Assembly (NCBI RefSeq): GCF_910592395.1
Contig: NC_088313.1
Coordinates: 18,182,437 to 18,246,436 of the forward strand
DNA from: Lineus longissimus
Lineage: Eukaryota > Nemertea > Pilidiophora > Heteronemertea > Lineidae
Length of the DNA: 64,000 nucleotides
Direction of reading: 5' to 3'
Each line of letters begins with the position of its first letter. Within the stretch, counting starts at the first letter, position 1. A program made the translations under genes and the position numbers. The notes below the pieces were generated by a model. That model made no database searches and had not been told where the DNA came from. It saw nothing but the letters and a program-made list of their open reading frames with translations. Shown piece after piece: positions 1 to 12,990 of this stretch.

Positions 1-220
1 AAACTTTCCATTATGCACATCATCCGATTGATAAAGATTCAGCACACTGACTAAGTTATTGAATGTTGTCGCCAACAAATGATTGGTGGCCCCGGGGTTC
101 TTTGCCTGAAAAGCTGCAGGTTACATTCAACAAGAATACATGGTGATTTTCAATAGTCTCAATCATCTCAACTGCTCAAAAGAGAAAAATGTCTGCCACT
201 TCACTACAAATTTGACTTAC

Positions 221-847
221 ATCATAAGCTTGCTTTATATTTACAACCTCTTTCGTTTGTGCAACATGTCCAGCGATGCCCTTTCCAAAAGGAACAGTGA
301 AGCCTCTTTCTGCAGCCTTCAAAGACTCCTCAAGCGTAGAAACTGCCGTTACATCAAAGAGTTTCGAATATAAAACGCGATGGTCAGCAGGGCCTCTCGC
401 CAAGAATAAGCTACCACGGTCACTGTTTGTCAGAATGCTAACATTCATGAGGATCTTATGACATAACACGTTGACATCCAATTCATTCGCAATATCTTTG
501 ATAAGTTCCATAAACAACTCCTGTTCATTAAGGTCTTTTAAACGTGCAACATCAAGTTGCCGACAAGAAACTTTACGGGATCTCGTGCCATCGATATAAT
601 CTTTGAACAAATTCACTGTTAATGCTTCCTTCTCCTCCTTTTCATTATCATCATCACTCAACGTGGAAGAATTTGCAGGGGCAGGGGCACTTTGACTGAC
701 AGTAATTGGTAAACTGGGACCTGGCGTAGCCACTCCGATGCTGCCACCATTTTTTGCAAACCATTCTCTGGCATAGTCCGGGTTATCCGTCAAAAATTTG
801 CCCACTGTTTCAGCGTTGACTTCTTGTTTCTTTTTTTTCGGTGCCAT
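221..847 (-). CDS. First coding exon of a PDE5-like cGMP phosphodiesterase (partial gene)
   Basis: This exon encodes residues 1-209, starting at the ATG at 847-845. It opens with a lysine-rich start (MAPKKKKQEV), then a short helical stretch (residues 15-35), a Ser/Pro/acidic linker, and from about residue 112 the start of a GAF domain. Visible GAF-A landmarks are ELDVNVLCHK, SDRGSLFL, SKLFDV, STLEES and GIAGHVA, and the exon ends at NIKQAYD. In the PDE5/6/11 family GAF-A binds cGMP and regulates the C-terminal catalytic domain. STLEE, GHVA and NIK-AY resemble PDE5 more than PDE11, but subtype is not settled. The exon ends on a consensus donor (GTAAGT, read on the minus strand at 220-215), in phase 0. 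The open frame beyond it, down to about 176, is intron read-through. The second GAF and the catalytic HD domain must lie left of the window. Confidence 0.88.
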
Positions 848-1158
848 ATTGCCACACAGTCGAGTTGATTGATGATGGGATTCCTCTTCTACACTACACT
901 CAATATGCAGCCTACATTATAACAGTATTATCCACATGCTTTGAATGCCTCAAAATAAACAGGTTAGGCCCAATGGGTTAGGCCAGGCCCAGATGAGAAC
1001 AACCACAGGTACAGATAAGTTCAAGTTGTGTACATTTTGCATGTCATGCATGTGTATCCACACTGGGCAGGGGTTTTTGCAGGTAGCTCTATCAACAAAG
1101 TTCTCACATCAGGCTAAACAACGAAAACAAAAGGCCGATCGGTTAGAAAACAGCAGTA
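848..1158. promoter_or_regulatory. Spacer upstream of the PDE5-like start, possible bidirectional promoter
   Basis: This 311-bp stretch separates the minus-strand PDE5-like ATG from a plus-strand ORF that begins at 1159. I see no TATA box at a convincing distance. It probably holds the 5' UTR and core promoter of the PDE gene if 847 is in the first exon. Bidirectional use depends on the plus-strand ORF being real. Confidence 0.3.
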
Positions 1159-1422
1159 ATGACACACTCCAACATCGAGGAATTTGTAAATAATGTCGTA
1201 GATCCCTTATTTCGTCTAAAAGTGGAAGAAAATCGAGAAATATTGCGGAAGCAGACGCTTCGTTGTGACGGGAGTTTCCTCGACAGCCGTGGCGAACGGC
1301 ACCGTCATCCACTTGTAACGAGCATTTTGATTGGTGCGCTCAAAGTTGTTGCGCGCGATTGGATGAATTTCCAAATAATCCCACGTGTTTTGTACAGTTT
1401 TGCTGCAAATGCTATATTTTAG
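1159..1422 (+). CDS. Possible first exon of an unidentified divergent gene
   Basis: The frame opens with MTHSNIEEFVNNVVDPLF and continues with a charged helix-like stretch (KVEENREILRKQTL) for about 45 residues. The remainder looks less protein-like. I do not recognise it. A partial donor (CTT|GTAACG, GT at 1314) would end an exon near residue 51, but it is weak. It lies head-to-head with the PDE5-like exon, 311 bp away, an arrangement common for shared promoters. Chance ORFs of 88 codons are expected in this window, so the case rests only on composition and position. No downstream exon could be linked to it. Confidence 0.25.
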   Translation: MTHSNIEEFVNNVVDPLFRLKVEENREILRKQTLRCDGSFLDSRGERHRHPLVTSILIGALKVVARDWMNFQIIPRVLYSFAANAIF

Positions 1423-2084
1423 ACGAACTATAACATTATAATACACTAATAACACCTTAAATCTGTTCTATAGTTAAAGGAACGACATGAATTAACAGCA
1501 GCAGGTTAAAAAATCCGTCTTTGATATAGATTATTGCGTTGCTAACACAAGTTGACAAGGAAACCACTGTTCATAGTTTCACCAACTGCTCTCAGATGGC
1601 AGCACTGGAAGGGTGTGGTCATTCATTCAAAAACTTGGACGTTGTCCGATTTGCATGAAACAGATAAAATTAATGTTGAATAAGTGAGGTTTATCAAAAC
1701 TTAGATACTATAGGCGGCTCCACAATTAAATGTCACAGTCATAACTGTCCTTTCGGGCCGCCGTGCGAAAACTAATGATAATTGTTCCAAATGTTGACAT
1801 TGAAAAAAGTGCTCATCTATCTCAGACATCTTATAACATATGATCCCCATGTCAAAAGTCAATATAAAGTGCTTGTAATCGTAAATCAGTGGCCACTACT
1901 GTGTCGGTACATCATACAAACTATACCAGCCGGTCCTTTGCAGTCTTCACATTTCACAATATACCAGTTAGATGCCGACCCCATAGATGGCAGATTTGTT
2001 GTCGCGGTTGAGCATGGCTCACCGGTGTAACACTTTGATTGTTCTCAATTATTTCAATGTTTCCATACAATAGACGACCTGGAG

Positions 2085-2165
2085 TGACCATGACTTGTCG
2101 ACAGGGGAAACACAGAAAAACGTATTATTCAATCTATCTTTCAGCGTTCCCAAACAATGAGGGGT
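2085..2165 (+). repeat. Dispersed repeat family, copy a
   Basis: This ~80-bp segment runs from TGACCATGACTT through GGGGAAACACAGAAAA to CTTTCAGCGTTCCCAA and AATGAGGGG. The same order of blocks appears at 11727-11818 (plus) and, inverted, at 36180-36260 and 50939-51010. It has no coding potential and is likely a fragment of an interspersed element. Confidence 0.7.
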
Positions 2166-2454
2166 AATATTATACTCCAAAACGAACACCCAAAAACGTT
2201 TCACTTGCATCTGGCTTTTAATTTAATTTAATTTATTCGTTGTATTTTGTTAAGTGTGATCGGTGATCTCTCGCTGGAGTTCTAAACCAGGTCGCCCCCG
2301 AACCCTGTGATCATCGGGCCCTGTAAGTATCGAGGAAGCAACCTTTGATGCCGAGATTGACCGAACGTATTTTACTGCACTTATATGCACTTCAGAGAGA
2401 TGTGACATCTTGTCGTGACGTTGACCATTAGTTTTGTCATCGAGTCCTTTTCCG

Positions 2455-2590
2455 ACGTTACCATTGTTTTCCCTTGAGACATTAACCATTGTTTTCCATC
2501 TATACGTTTCCCATTGCATTCCCTTGAGACGTTCACCATTGCTTTACTTATAGACACACGGGTCCCATTGCTTTCCCTCGAGACGTTGGC
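2455..2590 (+). repeat. Diverged minisatellite
   Basis: Four to five imperfect copies of a unit containing CCATTG-TTTCCCTTGAGACGTT occur head to tail, with variable spacers. Minus-strand frames through it show a repeated NVSRE-NG peptide. That is a by-product of the repeat and not a gene. Confidence 0.65.
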
Positions 2591-5500
2591 TGCCTTCCTC
2601 TCAAAACAAATCATGACGGAACCATTCAGAGGTCCTTAAACGGCATCGCCATCTGACTCAGAACCAGGGAACTAAATTGGAGTTTAAGGCCATGTCCACG
2701 TGCCATTGATTGGCAATTCTTTAACTGCTTACCAGTTGACGTCAGTTCATTAGTACCTTTGATACTTCAAACAGATGAAGAGCTTCACCGCTTTTACACC
2801 TTTAGTTTCATTGGGATAGTAGTAACCTCTCTCACAGGTACTTCTTGTGGTCTAGCACTCTTTAAACAGTGCTTCACCAGCTCTCGGCCAGTTCTGGGCT
2901 TAGTTTCCGTACGCGAGGTCATGGCGCGGTGTGTGCAATTCCGGTCTGGTTTCTTCCGATGGATGTTTTCTTAAGGGCAGGAGTTTGGGTCTAACATTCT
3001 GATGGGATGTCGACGGTATGACGTCCGGTAGTGTGGCATTTATTTGGATAGATCTCTGGATACTTATACTCTCCTCTTTCCTTATTGCCACAATGAAGCC
3101 TGAAGGTAAGTCAAGTTGAAGCAAGAATATTTTCATTTTAACAGTCGCTATGCTTCGATTGATGGATGAGAGATCCTTTTCGAGTGCCACTAAAAGCATT
3201 GTAGGTCTACTACCTGTTCTGTCTCTTACTCTTGAATATACATGTATCACTTATCGTGGTTGATCAGCATCGCAGCAAGCTTTTTATTAACAGTATTGTA
3301 ACGACACTCTATTGGTATCTCTAAAAGCTGAGCCCACAGAAGATCATTCGTCACCCTGAGTGCATAACTCCTGTCCGGCGGGTGTGGACGCTTTCATCCT
3401 TGAAAACAACTTCTCTGTAGGGCCAAAAGCCCGGAACGGTTCAAAGAAGAAGTCGAGATTCAGCAGGATTTGCCCTTCTTCTAGGGTGCCGTATCCACTG
3501 CTTTATTAACCAGTAATAAATATTATACTTACTTGAAATTACCAAAACACGGAATTAAAAGTAATCTTTCATCTATAGTTTTCGAGACTTATACGTGACG
3601 TTATTGTTCAGAAAGTAGCGAAAGTGTTGATGGTGGAAATTCCTCTCAAAGCATTAAATTCAAAGCATTATTCATGTGATACGTTATGGATCTTAATGCG
3701 CTCATGAAGAGAGTAGAGGGGGCGATCTTATAATTGACAATTAATTATTAACAAGGCGTTTATCTTCTCAATTGTCTTCCTGTGATAAATGTCCCATATA
3801 CTAGTATCTAATTATCTCAGAACATAGTATACTTTTGAATTGCGGAGGTGGTGTTACACATCAGGATGACGATGGGATAGTGGTCTCATAATCGAATCTA
3901 AACAAGTGATATGTAATAAGGTAACACCTTTTAGTCAACGGATAATATCAAAACTCGTACTTGGAGATTCCGACAGAAAGCAACACATTCATGGATACCA
4001 AGAGATGGCTTGGTAGTTTCCAAAATATCATATGGACATTTTTTAAGGGATGCACCTTTTTGCAATATTCTCGGACCTGTGCCGATGACCTAGATTTCAA
4101 CTACCACTTCCAAAAAAAATCAGCATATGGAGGTATAGCTGAAAATTGCGTTCAGAGATATAGGCCTACCGGTACATACATACTGTAGAATTTGAACCGC
4201 AGTCCCATGATTTCCATCTTGTTGACCATGTCAAACATCATTGCCTCTTGGCGATATTCTCACGTGTAGGTCTATCATAGCCATTCAGAGAACTGATTCA
4301 GAAATTAGCAGTTTCTTGGTGAACGTTGGCAACATTAGCATTCAGACATTACTTTTCTGCTTTCGCAATATCGTTAACAACCACATGTATTGCTAATTGC
4401 TATGAAATGCAGCATGGGGGAATTTATCTAATGATTACCTCACATGTAGCAGATATTTCATCTTCACCTTTAACCACAAGTTTGTTGATGCTCGCATTCC
4501 TAATGCCGATTCATCAGCGTAATTTGTCAGTCGTAAAGTCTCCTACTTAGGACTGACGATAAATCGGCGTGGCATTCCCCATTCGTTATATCCATTCTGG
4601 CATATTCTTAACTTGATGAAAAATAATGTTTCTTTCCGAACAACATGTTTATTCCCTGTATGACTTTGGGTGGAGAAAATACGTTGTTATTACCTTTATT
4701 GTTGCTATTCGCTAGAGAGAAAGTGACCCGTTTTGTCTGCCGGAATAGGAACTAAGTGCGGGTGTAGTCGATCAGCCTCTGAAGTGTTTGGGTTAGTCTT
4801 GCTCCGATGTCCTTTGTCCTGCCCGTCTCTGTAATTCCGCTTTACTCTTCTTTGGATGGGACTGAACAGAATGGTTTCAAATGTTCTTTCCCTCGTCATT
4901 TGACAAAAAGAGGAAAATTACCTGTTGTATAGAAAAAAGTTTGAAAGTCATCATATACCGCAAGCTGATGAGCCTATTTAGACATGATGAACAGACCCGA
5001 AGCACGATTTTAGAACCGTACTTCCCCCGCACTAGCAACAAATATTCGCCATTAACAGGAAAGACCTGTTTTGCAAATATCACCATCATTAAGAAGGCTT
5101 GGGCTCTCATTATAACGACACCAAGTGTTTGCGCAGTGTTTATCCCGGGCGTAACTTTAAGCTTTGGTAACATTTCGGCCTCTTAAGAGCGGACCTCTCG
5201 AGAATGCTTTATTACCTCACCCCCGACCCAATAACTCTGGTTGACCGAGACCGTAAAAGTACATTTACTCCTTCCAGGCAGCGGCGAACAGTAGATACTT
5301 CAGTAATTGCTCCTCTTCTTGTCCCAAATGGCTGACTTGAAAGGCAAAGCCTAACAAAGCTAACCATGCACTAGACTTGTGCGATGTATTGGCTACACCA
5401 ATTCAGGCTAGATTCATCTCGGTTAAGATTCAAGCGAGATCCAAGAAAGAAATGTTTGTGATCTTTTGAAATACTTTACTAAAACTTGGTAGTTTTTGAG

Positions 5501-5940
5501 AGAATCTTTTCAACGATCATCTTTGGCTAAAGTTGGTAGGTTATCTAGTGTATTTCAATTCACATATCGAAGTTTCTGTAAGATGGGAGAATTTTAGAAG
5601 ATCTCATTACGAAGAATGCATTTTTAGGATCTTAGTGGGAATTGCGAAGTTGGGTTTACTGGTGTCTTCCAATTTTGTGCAGAAGTTTCTCCAAGATGGG
5701 CAACAAAGTGATCAGTATACCATGCACCACTTATCGCCGGAATGATGTTCTTGTTCTAACCTAGTGGTGATGGAAATGCTGAATCGATGGGTTCTCCAGT
5801 TATGTTTACCTCACTAAAGCTTTCTCACTTCCTTCTCCCCTTGATTGATTGATTCTCGGCCAGACACGTTCACCTTGGTCCCCCATTGCTTCCAAGGCAT
5901 ATTTAATTGAGCGGTCCAATTGAATTAACTAAAATCACCA

Positions 5941-5975
5941 AAGGTATAGTGAACGTGAGATGTACACTATACCTT
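5941..5975. repeat. Perfect 11-bp inverted repeat
   Basis: AAGGTATAGTG at 5941-5951 is exactly complementary to CACTATACCTT at 5965-5975, with a 13-nt loop. It could fold as a small hairpin. Nothing around it suggests a transcript. Confidence 0.6.
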
Positions 5976-8557
5976 AGTGCATCTCTTATGAAGGATGTAT
6001 CTATATTTTTGTGTACCATTACCGTATTGGTTTCTGACAAGAAACCTTTCTTAAAGAAATCTCTTCAGAAATTGCTATGAAGAAACTGCAATGGCACCTG
6101 GAGTCGTACAACCTTTGTTGTCTTTCTGATAAATTGTCCTTTTTTCTTTAGCTTATCATCTGGATTATAAAGGCTTACAGTAAACATGAAAAACAAAGAT
6201 CGTAGCGTAAGGGACAGGTCTCCCAAATCCCAAGTCCAAGTTCTAAGTCTGTTATCAAAACGGACAAAGTATGCTGGTTGAGTCGAGTCCGATATGCAAG
6301 GCTTGCAGTAGTCAGGGGATTTTTTGATGACATCAGAACCAAATCAATCATAAAAACCAGATGAACGCCGATAAGTGCATTGGCCATTGACAAAATGGCT
6401 CGAAATCAGGTGACTTAATGTCATCAAGGAACATCCTCCTCTGATGGAATATGGCAGTTTTGTACTCCGTGACCAGTGGCCAAAATGTAACAGAAGAACA
6501 CATTTCGTGGTCTTAGGTTCGTGAAAAGGTAAAAAAAAGTGACAGGGACAAAATTTTGGCAGATCATATCCGGTAGATACGTTTGACTAATCATTGTCTA
6601 TCATCTGGTGCACAAGATCATTAGGAGTGGTAATGACTTCAGAAAAAACCCACTCCCTGCAGACATGACAGACTGTCACCGATCGTGTTTTTCATGAGCA
6701 GTATCGACGTCGGTGTTGAGTGACAGATCTGATATAAACCAGAGCAAGATAACGTCATGATATTGCGTCTCAGAGCTGACAACATTCGTTACCAGAACTG
6801 CATGGGCAGCCTGGGCAGGATCGTCCATCTGACGCATGCAGAAGAAGATTTGGTAAACGGGTTGAAATATCATGCACAACAACGAGAACAACCATGCAAA
6901 AGAACACCCTAGAACTCGGTACAATTCTTGGTTTCCTGAGAAACAATATACTGTAAACATGGTAAATAAAAACCTATTGATAGATATCCCTGGTAGGTGG
7001 GCTCCAAAACAGTTGTCAGCAGCAATTTCGAGGTACCACTTAGGAGAAGAAAGGTTCCGGGCAGCTTGTCTTGGCAATGATTAACAGCGCTGCGTATTCA
7101 TCATTGCTTTGGTTGCTAGAAGAGGAACCCAGGGTACTACTCTATACGCAGTGGGCTCCAAGTCGTGGTAACGGACTTACTAACCGCTTCATTCACCGCC
7201 AGCGCCATAGAGAAGTTGATGGATTCTACACAGAGTTGCAGAAGGAGATAAATGAGAAACATTTGGAAGAAAGCTGGGCCTCTTGCAGAATCGTTGTACA
7301 TTAGCCAAAGATAGTTATGAGTGTCTGTTATTTTGAGTAACTGCAGAAAGACATCGGTGATATTGACGTTATGAAATATTCCTGTAACGAGTTGATTTCT
7401 CGAAGAGCGCTATTAAAGTGCGTGTGACTTTATTTTTAGAAAATACAGGTAAACTTATTGGAGTCTGATATGACGCAATGAGAAATTTACTGACATCACT
7501 CTGTTACAGTTAGCAAAACTGAATGGTTTGATCTGACCAGCTTTTAATTGTAAACGCGCGCAGTAGCAGCAGCCTATGATTCCAATGAAGTCTTGGCTAT
7601 GTCCACTTACCATTGACTTATTAAATCCGAACAGCACCACATCCTATTGGGAATGCTATCCACTCGTCAGATCATTGGAAGGAACGTAGATATGTTATGA
7701 ATATTACAAGAATATGGTCAATAATTCTATATGGAGTTGTAACCCGGCATAGCCTTTAGTTAATTATATTGTCCAGTTTCAGACGAGATGGCGCGCCGAG
7801 TCAGATAAGATACTCCTCGGGGACGTCAAGCTTGGCAGACAACAGTGGCTAGCAGGGCTGTGGAAATGCCGGCTAGGCAAGGGATATTGGTAGATTAAGA
7901 TGATCTTTGGGGCCTTGACCTGACCACTGGTCTTATCATTGCCCACTCAAGCAGCGGGACATATATGACAGAATAGCACTAGCAATAGTTTGCTTGCTGA
8001 TTGAAAATCGAGCAATTGCAAGAATATGAGATTACGTATACTGACGGACTCAAAAGGTGTCCAAAAAATCGATATGAACCCTATCTTTCCAGTTTTTTCC
8101 TAGACTTTTAAAGTTCCTTAAAGTTGGCTTGAAAGCAGTCACTGGCTTGCCACCATGTCCTGATGTTTTTTTTCTTCCACGTTCTTTTATACGTAACCAT
8201 ATCATATACCGCCGCGAAAAATTGGCCTGTTCTCTGCAGGTCTCCGGTGGCTCCCAACAGTTTCATCTTCAGTGGTCTTGGCTCCAGAAAATAGCCTTGT
8301 CTTCTTTCCATCAAGAAACCAGCAGTACGGTTCCGTCCACGTGCGCACGAATCTGTGCTTTGCCGTTTTGCCGCCAAGACCCCGCCAAATCCACGGGCAC
8401 AGGGAACAGTTGGGTGGGACCTTAACCTTCAGGTGAGAACGTAAATATTATAAACCTTCAATCGATGTTTGACTGATTTTCTTAAAGTTGGACTGGGATC
8501 TCCTTCCTCAGGTTCTTCTATCCTTGGAACGAAGCTTAGTGAAAAGGTCAATGCTGA

Positions 8558-8581
8558 TCACAACACCATCAGGTGTTGTGA
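8558..8581. repeat. Perfect 10-bp stem with 4-nt loop
   Basis: TCACAACACC at 8558-8567 pairs with GGTGTTGTGA at 8572-8581 across the loop ATCA. There is no T-run after it and no neighbouring gene to regulate. Function unknown. Confidence 0.6.
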
Positions 8582-11023
8582 CACCCTTATGGAAAGGAAA
8601 ATTGCCTGCAAGTTGTATCTGCCTGAAGTTTGGGGCAAATCTATTCGATACAAGCATGTGGGAGGAACAGAACAATAACAGCTCATTACAATTACTTTTA
8701 ATTAAAGTTTGACGTAGTTCCTTAAAGCTGATTTCCAATTTTGTAAATATAGACGACTGTACATTGTATAGGTATACGAAAGCTATTCAATGCGAGTCTT
8801 TATATAGCGGGAATGGACAATACCTTACATACTATGCCACTGGAGAGAACCTATCTGTACAGCAGTCAAACTAATTCCTCCTGAGGGCTTCGATTACCGT
8901 TAAAGGATGGTTTCGCTAGCTTATTCAGTCCATTTTTTTTGTTGTTGGTTTTCCGTTCGCGCTGATTGTCATATTTATTTAGTGTTATTAATTTAAATAA
9001 CCAATGGCATAATAGCTTGGGGTTATAACTCTCTGGCGTCCACGTAACAAACGTCGTGAGTTCCGAAATGTCATTGATCCTTTAAGAAGAAGCCAACTCT
9101 TGCTGGAATCTATGAACCTATCCGTTCTCAAGAATTTCTTTCCGCAATGTTACCGAAGGTGTAGCGTGAATACATTCAGTCATTCCCTGTAATGACCTGG
9201 TGCTACTGCGGGCGTCTACAGCTGCTCTTTACTCTCTGATACTCCGTGCGTCTCTAATGAGCCCCCTGCCTCCTATGTTCCATCAGCCATGTCCCGTCCG
9301 TAATTTCAGGACGCTACCATTAATTTAACTAGTCACCATAGATCAGCTCCCGGAAGTACTTTTGTCGCTTTCAGCTGCTCGCCTCACTACCCGGTGCAAC
9401 TCTCTACTCCATGGAGCGGTCTGGCTTCCGGAGCCTGGCGCGGCGACTTACATGTATAGTATATATCGAACAGGCGGTTTGTATGAGATTTGCCTCCTGT
9501 GTGGCATTGATTCTGCATGTGCCTTCATGCTTGGGAATCGTGAAAGTCGTGAATCGTGAAAGTGGATAGTAAGATTAGCAAGGTCGACGATTTGGCCTTA
9601 GTAGTGTTAAGTAGTGTTAAGCAAATACTAATATTATATACATTTACATTTAAATTATTAATACTATAATATTTATATTTGTATCTTATAAAAGACAATC
9701 GTATAAGTTTCGGATCTCATGCCATTCTTAATACATTAAATATTGAAGATGCGTGATACTAAATCAAACTGGGCGTTCTGTCGAAGAAGAAATAGGTCCA
9801 GAAGAACTGAAGACTACGATTGGAAAATGGTGTAAAATGTTAGATAAAAAGATGGGTCACCATAAGAAGTAGTCATACATGACGTTCGTTATATCATCCA
9901 GCAGTCACTCCAATGAACGAAACAAGCCATACGTTTGAAGGGGACTGGTATATGCGAATACCAAATTTGTGTATTCTTCACAATTTGCAAGAGTGGGGTT
10001 TAATGATGGATTTACAACTTCCACAATGACATTCACTCATAAATAATGTGTACCGTTGTTTTTTCTATTTCAAATAGAGTTAAGCATCATCAACCTGTCG
10101 CGACTTACACTTTTTAGTGGTATATAGGTGTAATTCATGTCATTGAGTTCAGCTCCCAAGTAGGACATTCCCCCATTCAGTGCCCCATATTGGCATTTGA
10201 AGTGTTGCATAAGTATAGCCGTATATAGTTATAAAAAACTATTCGGAGTCTGGCGTTTCCTTGTCATACTGTATTCACTGTTGGCCTCTATTGGCCTTTC
10301 CGGAAGTCAATGTCCACGTCCTTTAAGGTCAATGTGCGAAAACTACCCGACGATTTCTTGAAATTTTGGCTTTTCTTAAATCAAATTTTTTGAACCCAAG
10401 ATGATTTTACCCTGGTATCGAACACTTATCGTTATGGTCAAACATTCAAGATAATGAAAAGTGACAAAGGCCCGAATCTCAGGATGACGTCAATGCTCTT
10501 GCTCACTTGTGTCATTGTTGCAGTTATAGTGAGGAAAAAGAACTCACAGCCACCACCAGGACATCATCGAAGATGAAAAGTATTGTTTAAATTTTTGCGG
10601 GGAAGGAACGCCCACGGTTGTATATTTGATATACCACTTTTTTTCTTCATTGTCAATTGACATTTGCTCCATAATTGTGCGCTGGAAGGCGTCCATTCCG
10701 CAATTAAAGAGAGTGAGGGATACAGAGCCTACGGTTTAGTTCCTAAAAATAATATTTGAGAACTTTTGCTTTCATTTGCCATGGCTTCCTGAAGATAACC
10801 TCAGAGAACTAATGCTTTTCATGGCTTCGGTTGTTGGAGGAAGTTTGATGAACCAGCCACCAAAAGATACCAATGTCGTATTACACAGTTTCCAGTATAG
10901 GCAAAGCTTGCCTCGTTATTGGTCCCCATTTCGAATATTTGGCGCACGTATACGTTGGAGGATCGGGCATCTGTTTCCGCGTGAGGCTCTCATCATTCCC
11001 TGAAAAGGTACAGAAACAAGTTA

Positions 11024-11090
11024 CAGTGGAACCCCGGTCAGCGACCATTCAACCTCGTCCATGAATGGTCGTGTTACCGGGGTTCCACTG
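11024..11090. mobile_element. 67-bp palindromic pogo/Tc1-like MITE
   Basis: The element starts CAGTGGAACCCCGGT and ends with its complement ACCGGGGTTCCACTG. An inner pair (GCGACCATTCA / TGAATGGTCG) leaves only a ~10-nt centre. It is flanked by TA on both sides (11022-11023 and 11091-11092), the target duplication expected for the Tc1/mariner/pogo superfamily. It is non-autonomous, with no transposase. Confidence 0.82.
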
Positions 11091-11726
11091 TACTTTATTT
11101 AAACACAGTTACTGGCATTTGGTAACCGAAACTTAAAAGCAACAGGACGGCCGGGGGCAAAAAGAAGCTGAATATATATTGTTCTTTTTCATGGAAAGAT
11201 TTTCTGACGATCATTCTGTAGGCACAGCATACTATTTCACTTTTCTTCACGCTGGTAACTTTTCCGTACTTTTGAGTATAACATTTACAGTTGTGTCTGT
11301 TTTCACCGGTTGTCATTATTGAGTAAAATTGTTTGTATGGCTATTTTATAAAATTATTATCTAGCAGTCTAAACAAATGCCAATGGTCTTGGTTTAACAC
11401 ACTATGACATTCCTGTGTGGAGGCGGCTACTCGAGACACAGTTCAACAAAGGGCAAGAGTTTTAAATAAATAGAAATGGCAGAGACTTGAACTTCAGGGT
11501 AGTGACATTCATCTCCAATTAGATGGAAAGCCATGACAAGTCACTAGATAACCGACTAAAGCAACAGCCAACTAGACTGTTCAGCTATGAGTCATGTGAC
11601 CTATCGTCTGATCGCGTAGAGTAATTAGTTTTTCGATATCATTCTCCGATTGTCATTCGATTGAACACCACAGACTGGTCGATACAATAATGGGAGAATT
11701 CTACTTAGTGAAAATATCCCAGCTAG

Positions 11727-11818
11727 AGAGACCATGGCTTTTCAAATGGGGGAAACCGAGAAAAAAGTATGTAGCCGTCTTTCAGCGTTCCCCAATAAAA
11801 AATGTGAGGAGGCTCCGC
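11727..11818 (+). repeat. Dispersed repeat family, copy b
   Basis: It contains GAGACCATGGCTTTTCAA, GGGGGAAACCGAGAAAA and GTCTTTCAGCGTTCCCC, in the order seen in the copies at 2085, 36180 and 50939. It is diverged and non-coding. Confidence 0.65.
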
Positions 11819-12970
11819 AATGCGTGGTCTCAGTGTCTAGTAGGGCTGCTAACCAGATTTTTGTGACGTGTAGACGTGTATTTATACGGATCAATATTAG
11901 AACATATACGGATTCGAGAGTATTAGCCAGTGATCGAGGGTATTATTCGAATTCAGAACGAGGATTAACTGGTCTCAAAGATTGATAACATTGATAACGG
12001 GTAATAGGGAAAATAATTGGACCTCTGTGTCATGATTCGGATTAACTTATTGGGATTTGTCGTCCGAAGATCATGATCATGACCCAAGGACTCGTTGCAA
12101 TGGAATGCGCCATGCAACGACGAAAATAAGAGTTTTTAAACTTTGGCATAAGTTGGCGCCATTTGACCGCAGGTTTCTTGCAAAGATAAATTATTCTCAG
12201 CAACACTTTCCTATAATACTAGTAAATTTCCTTAAACGGAGCAATAGGCGGGAGTTGGGGGTCCAATTAGTCATCTCCACTAAGTAATTAATATGTATAG
12301 GTCCATACATAGTGATACACGATCCTCGTACAAGCGTGGTGGACGTAAAATATAAAACATGCAGTCCCCATTTTTTTGGGCAACACAAATTTCATTTTGT
12401 TTTGTGCGCGCATAATTCTACTTTCTTTTTTGAAAGTCTCGCCAGATCAAGACTATTTGACGTATTGATCTCTGTAGCCAATGTGGCAAATATCAGTATA
12501 ATCATGGCTGAGAAGTGCAGTGCCCTTACTTTTTACACCATTTGTTTTTAATCGTATGCCTGTTTTACATTGGTGGCCCACCTGTTATATTGTGAGACGG
12601 AGACATCTACCGCCGACTTTCTGTAACCTAATCTGCCCAACCTGGCTCCTGCCTAAAGCATTCCTAGGGCGAACTTGCTTTCTTGAGTTGAGTTGTTAGT
12701 ACACAAAGCCCAATGTGTCTCACCATACACTAGCTCATCCCTGGCGTTTAACTAATCACCATCACCATTACTGGCCAACAGTCCGAGACGGGGAAGTAGG
12801 CTGGATTGTTCCTGATGGGAGCAGATATTCCTGGCACGCAGAGCCCCTGTCAGCCTACTGCAGTCGATGGAGCCGGTGCCTTTGTTTCCCCTACTTCATT
12901 TTCCAATCACGTTTTAGTGTAAGACATTGAAGCATTTCCCTGATATTGCTGAGCAATGTAGTATGTTGTT

Positions 12971-12990
12971 GTATCGTTGGTCAACGATAC
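12971..12990. repeat. Short perfect palindrome
   Basis: GTATCGTTG at 12971-12979 and CAACGATAC at 12982-12990 form a perfect inverted repeat around two bases. It could be a dimeric protein site or chance. No gene is near. Confidence 0.5.

Noticed and set aside
6676-7077. 133-codon minus-strand ORF
   Set aside because: No family motif, no consistent splice partners, and overlapping frames on the other strand. Expected by chance in 64 kb of AT-rich DNA.
8108-8425. Overlapping ORFs on both strands (89 and 98 codons)
   Set aside because: Mirror-image open frames typical of locally low stop density; no motif or splice support.
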